DNA of 25,918 nt from an uncultured Prevotella sp. GTDB lineage: Bacteria > Bacteroidota > Bacteroidia > Bacteroidales > Bacteroidaceae. Below the pieces are notes generated by a model, which saw only the letters and a list, made by a program, of their open reading frames with translations, did no database searches and was not told the origin of the DNA. How positions within the stretch are numbered: position 1 is the first letter of the stretch; each line of letters begins with the position of its first letter. The position numbers were made by a program, and so were the translations under genes. Where the stretch lies: assembly GCA_900546345.1 (NCBI GenBank), contig URCI01000041.1, positions 1 to 25,918 of the forward strand. The letters are read 5' to 3'. Shown here one piece after another: positions 22,937 through 25,918 of this stretch.

Positions 22937-23497
22937 ATGCGCTATTTGATCATCTCTGACATCCACGGCAGTCTGCCCCGACTGCAGCGAGCACTGGACT
23001 TCTATCGTCAACAACAGTGCGACATGCTTCTTATCCTCGGCGACATTCTCAACTACGGTCCGCGCAACAGCATTCCCGAGGGCATTGACGCCAAGGGCAT
23101 CGTCGCTGAGCTCAACCCTCTTTCAGACGATATCGTCGCTGTACGCGGCAACTGCGATGCCGAGGTCGACCAAATGTTGCTCCACTTCCCAATGATGAGC
23201 GACTATGTACTCCTCGTTGATGAGGGCCGCCGCATCCTGCTCACCCACGGCCATGTCTACAACCCCGAGCACCTGCCCGCAGGACGCTACGATGCTGTTT
23301 TCTATGGTCACACCCACCTCTGGCAACTCGAGTACGCGGCCGACGGCACGCTCATCTGCAACACAGGGTCCATCACCTTCCCCAAGGGCGGCAACGAACC
23401 GACCATGGCGCTCATGGATCAAGGACGTGTCGCCATCTATAACCTCGACGGGAAGATGTTAGGCCCTTCCTTAACCCTCCCCAAGGGGAGGGAATGA
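22937..23497 (+). CDS. yfcE: YfcE/MJ0936-type metallophosphodiesterase
   Basis: This 186-residue calcineurin-like phosphoesterase has the full set of metal ligands: SDIHG (7-11), GD (35-36), GNCD (71-74), THGH (103-106) and GHTH (124-127). E. coli YfcE has phosphodiesterase activity on artificial substrates; the natural substrate is unknown. It is cytoplasmic. It starts 18 nt after the sigma factor gene, so it is the third gene of that operon. The last residues (about PSLTLPKGRE) are encoded by a GC-rich palindrome resembling an intergenic repeat, so the original C-terminus was probably replaced. Confidence 0.9.
   Translation: MRYLIISDIHGSLPRLQRALDFYRQQQCDMLLILGDILNYGPRNSIPEGIDAKGIVAELNPLSDDIVAVRGNCDAEVDQMLLHFPMMSDYVLLVDEGRRILLTHGHVYNPEHLPAGRYDAVFYGHTHLWQLEYAADGTLICNTGSITFPKGGNEPTMALMDQGRVAIYNLDGKMLGPSLTLPKGRE
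23475..23492 (+). repeat. Palindrome overlapping the 3' end of the phosphodiesterase gene
   Basis: CCCTCCCC (23475-23482) and GGGGAGGG (23485-23492) form a perfect 8-bp hairpin with a 2-nt loop, inside the last codons of the phosphodiesterase gene. The composition resembles the ends of the element at 17031-17345, which suggests a related repeat class. Confidence 0.65.
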
Positions 23498-23597
23498 CAT
23501 AACTTTTTCACGCACCATCTTATATTCTTTATTCCGCAGAGCGGTGCGTTAACTAAAAAGCAACTTGGCATAAGGAATTAAATTCTCACCATATAAT

Positions 23598-23618
23598 GCT
23601 CCCCCTGGGGGGGGGAGC
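23598..23618. terminator. GC-rich hairpin with a nine-G run, possible bidirectional terminator
   Basis: GCTCCCCC (23598-23605) pairs with GGGGGAGC (23611-23618). The loop extends the right arm into a run of nine G (23607-23615). It lies in the convergent gap between the phosphodiesterase and GH3 genes. There is no T-run directly after it, so the terminator call is tentative. Confidence 0.4.
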
Positions 23619-23667
23619 AAGCCCAAACGATTTTGCTTTCAGTTCAAAGTAAGGATAATCCCTTTCC

Positions 23668-25918
23668 CTATTGCGCAAGTTTCAATGAAGTAAGCTTCAC
23701 TTGCGGTTTAAGTACGTTGTGGACCTTCTTTATTTGTTTCTTAACGGCCAACGTGGCATTTCCCTTGATATCACGACTTGACGAACCTACTTGGAAAGTG
23801 TAAACACCCGGATCAACGACCCAAGCGCTCTTGCTCTCATAGAAGCTGGCCAAATCAATCTTGTCTATATTCATCACCAGCGTCTGGCTCTCGCCGGGCT
23901 GCAAGGTGCGTGTCTTTTCAAAAGCCTTGAGTTCATGTGCGGGTTTATCTTCCTTACCCTTTGGTGCTGTCACATAGACTTGTGCCACTTCCTTACCCGG
24001 TCGCTTACCCGTATTGGTAATCGTCACAGATAGGCTGATGCTCTTTCCCTGATCCTTTACATACGGTTTGCCAAACGAGAAAGTAGTATAGCTTAAGCCA
24101 AAGCCGAAAGGATAGGACACCTCTTTCTTGAACGTATCGTAATAGCGATAGCCCACGTAGATACCTTCTTCATAGTTGGTGTAACCGACATTTTTCACTT
24201 GTGCCATCTTAGAGGCATCCTTAAACATACTCGACAGATCAAGAGACACATCCTTCACATCAGACGGGAAATTCTTTGTTGAAGGATCATCATTGATACT
24301 CACCGGCCATGTCATTGGTAGTTTACCAGATGGTGTAGACTTACCCATGAGCAGGTCAGCGATGGAGTTGCCGATCTCCTGCCCACACTGCCATGGTAAC
24401 AGGATGGCATCAGGCAGATCCTTCCAAGAGGCAGTCTCCATGACGCCGCCCACATTGAGCACCACCACCACTTTCTTTCCAGCCTGGTGATAAGCCGTAC
24501 AGACGCGATGCAGCAGCTCCTTTTCCTGAGTACTGAGGTTATAGTTCTCTGCCGTGCGGTCTTGTCCTTCTCCCGAAATACGACTCAAGGTGATGATTGC
24601 CACATCGTTGTTGCTCACCTCCTCACTGTTGACATCAGCCTCCAACTCATCAGGAAGTTTTGGAACCTCAAGTACGTTGGCGTTGAGCTTACCGTGCTTG
24701 CGTGTCCACTCTTCCAAATAGGCAGCATAGCGGTTGGTCAGGGTTTCATCGACATGACAACCAGCATTACGCAAGCCCTCAACAAGAGAAATTGTATAAG
24801 CCCGATTGACATTGCCAGAACCTGTTCCACCAGCTATCAGGCTGTAGCTGGCATTGCCATAGAGCGCGACATTGCGCACAGATGTCAATGGCAATACGCC
24901 ATTGTTCTTCAACAGAACAGTACCCTCCGCAGCAGCCTGACGGGTTACTTGGGCATGAGCTTCAAGATCAGGATGATTGCTATAGTGATAACCGACAAAG
25001 CGCTTGGTACGCACCACTAGGTCGAGCACGTTACGCACACACTGATTGAGATACTTCACATCGAGTTTACCACTCTTCACCGCATCCACAATCTCCTTGA
25101 CATCCTTGTCCATCCCCGGTTCAATAAGGTCGTTGCCAGCCCAAATGTTAGCACCACGATCGGTACGTCCACCGCGCCACACGGGATCGGTGCCACCAAA
25201 CCAATCTGTCATCACAAGGCCTTTGTATCCCCACTCATCACGCAGGATGGTTGTCAGCAAATCGTGACTTTCAGAGGTCATGACACCATTGACACGGTTA
25301 TAGCTCGACATGACAGTCCAAGGATGGGACTTCTCAATGCATATCTGGAAGTTCTTAAGATAGAGCTCACGAGCCGCACGCAGACTGACACGGGCGTCGT
25401 TGCCCATACGCATTGTCTCTTGATTGTTGAAAGCAAAGTGCTTCACAGACGTGCCGACGCCCTGACTCTGAATGCCATTGACATAGGCAGCAGCTATATT
25501 GCCCGAGAGCACCGGGTCCTCGGAGTAATACTCAAAGTTGCGACCACACAACGGATTGCGTTGCAGACAAAGAGCAGGAGCCAACAACACATCCACACCA
25601 TACTCTCTCACTTCTTGTCCCATAGCTTTAGTGACATCTTCGACGAGTGCCGTATTCCACGAGCTGGCCAAAGACGTGCCGATAGGGAAATGAGTAGCAT
25701 AGTATTTATTGTGGTCAAATGGCCTGTCGACGTTGATGCGCAATCCAGCGGGGCCATCGCTGAGCACCACAGAAGGGATTCCAAGCCGTGGAATTGCTTT
25801 TGTCGTACCAGCTGCTCCGGGCACGATACTCGAAGAAGAGCCGATGACAGGCCGTGCCGAGAAGCCCCCCATGCCATCACCGACCACCAGGTTAGCTTTC
25901 TCTTCCAAAGTCATAGCC
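23668..25918 (-). CDS. Glycoside hydrolase family 3 beta-glucosidase-like protein (N-terminus outside window)
   Basis: The visible part has about 749 residues and the frame stays open to the window edge. The first Met inside (25914) lies in the internal motif MTLEEK that is normally preceded by a signal peptide and about 30-60 residues, so the true start lies beyond 25918. Counting from that Met, the GH3 N domain covers about 1-310 with KHF (159-161), RNFEYYSEDP (125-134) and the nucleophile Asp237 in VMTDW. The GH3 C domain covers about 330-560, with the probable acid/base Glu in SGEGQDR (447-453). A fibronectin-III-like domain follows (about 622-712, VTITNTGKRPGKEVAQVYV). It probably releases glucose or xylose from plant beta-glycans in the periplasm. 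No SusC/SusD pair is in view. Confidence 0.92.
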   Translation of the reverse strand, partial: AMTLEEKANLVVGDGMGGFSARPVIGSSSSIVPGAAGTTKAIPRLGIPSVVLSDGPAGLRINVDRPFDHNKYYATHFPIGTSLASSWNTALVEDVTKAMGQEVREYGVDVLLAPALCLQRNPLCGRNFEYYSEDPVLSGNIAAAYVNGIQSQGVGTSVKHFAFNNQETMRMGNDARVSLRAARELYLKNFQICIEKSHPWTVMSSYNRVNGVMTSESHDLLTTILRDEWGYKGLVMTDWFGGTDPVWRGGRTDRGANIWAGNDLIEPGMDKDVKEIVDAVKSGKLDVKYLNQCVRNVLDLVVRTKRFVGYHYSNHPDLEAHAQVTRQAAAEGTVLLKNNGVLPLTSVRNVALYGNASYSLIAGGTGSGNVNRAYTISLVEGLRNAGCHVDETLTNRYAAYLEEWTRKHGKLNANVLEVPKLPDELEADVNSEEVSNNDVAIITLSRISGEGQDRTAENYNLSTQEKELLHRVCTAYHQAGKKVVVVLNVGGVMETASWKDLPDAILLPWQCGQEIGNSIADLLMGKSTPSGKLPMTWPVSINDDPSTKNFPSDVKDVSLDLSSMFKDASKMAQVKNVGYTNYEEGIYVGYRYYDTFKKEVSYPFGFGLSYTTFSFGKPYVKDQGKSISLSVTITNTGKRPGKEVAQVYVTAPKGKEDKPAHELKAFEKTRTLQPGESQTLVMNIDKIDLASFYESKSAWVVDPGVYTFQVGSSSRDIKGNATLAVKKQIKKVHNVLKPQVKLTSLKLAQ

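Overview
The window looks like a chromosomal segment from a Bacteroidales bacterium, most likely Prevotella or a close relative. Five things point there. Nearly every transcription unit is preceded by the Bacteroidetes -7 box TAnnTTTG, often inside 'TAACTTTGCA', and lacks a clear Shine-Dalgarno sequence. There is a large TonB-receptor-like outer-membrane protein. The LOG and RpoD-type sigma genes are of Bacteroidetes type. The tRNA gene does not encode its CCA end. There is also an ECF sigma/anti-sigma pair in which the anti-sigma carries an outer-membrane barrel. No phage, integrase, transposase or CRISPR array is visible. The genus call rests on gene style only.

Layout: 1-488 is a purine-rich stretch with three kinds of short tandem repeat, ending in the promoter of a 989-residue outer-membrane protein (489-3458). 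A gene-free stretch with two hairpins follows (3459-3875). On the minus strand come an RpoD-family sigma factor and a LOG-family nucleoside-phosphate hydrolase (4441-5319, 3876-4427; one operon) and a secreted TPR protein (5480-6166). Divergent from the TPR gene is formate-tetrahydrofolate ligase (6342-8012). It converges on an exported thioredoxin-alpha/beta-hydrolase fusion (8094-9470) through a shared terminator. The minus strand continues with FtsH (9589-11448) and a patatin-like lipase (11505-12407). Upstream of these is a compact RNA unit, SRP RNA followed 4 nt later by tRNA-Thr (12496-12669).

The plus strand then carries a MATE transporter (12929-14296), an ECF sigma factor overlapped by a putative dual-membrane-spanning anti-sigma (14475-16381), and thiol peroxidase (16527-17027). 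A 315-bp palindromic element with 21-bp inverted ends separates Tpx from a convergent 1457-residue fused activase/dehydratase-related protein (17366-21739). Divergent from the activase is a three-gene operon: a small acidic protein, a strongly divergent sigma factor and a YfcE-type phosphodiesterase (21901-23497). The window ends inside a minus-strand GH3 glycosidase whose N-terminus lies beyond the edge.

The most interesting parts are regulatory. Three sigma-70 family genes sit within 18.5 kb. One is coupled to a protein predicted to span from cytoplasm to outer membrane. Another has lost most of sigma domain 3 and the aromatic pair used in promoter melting, and is co-transcribed with an uncharacterised acidic protein. 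The rest is housekeeping and envelope quality control: FtsH, SRP RNA, Tpx, one-carbon metabolism, a redoxin-hydrolase and a polysaccharide-degrading enzyme.
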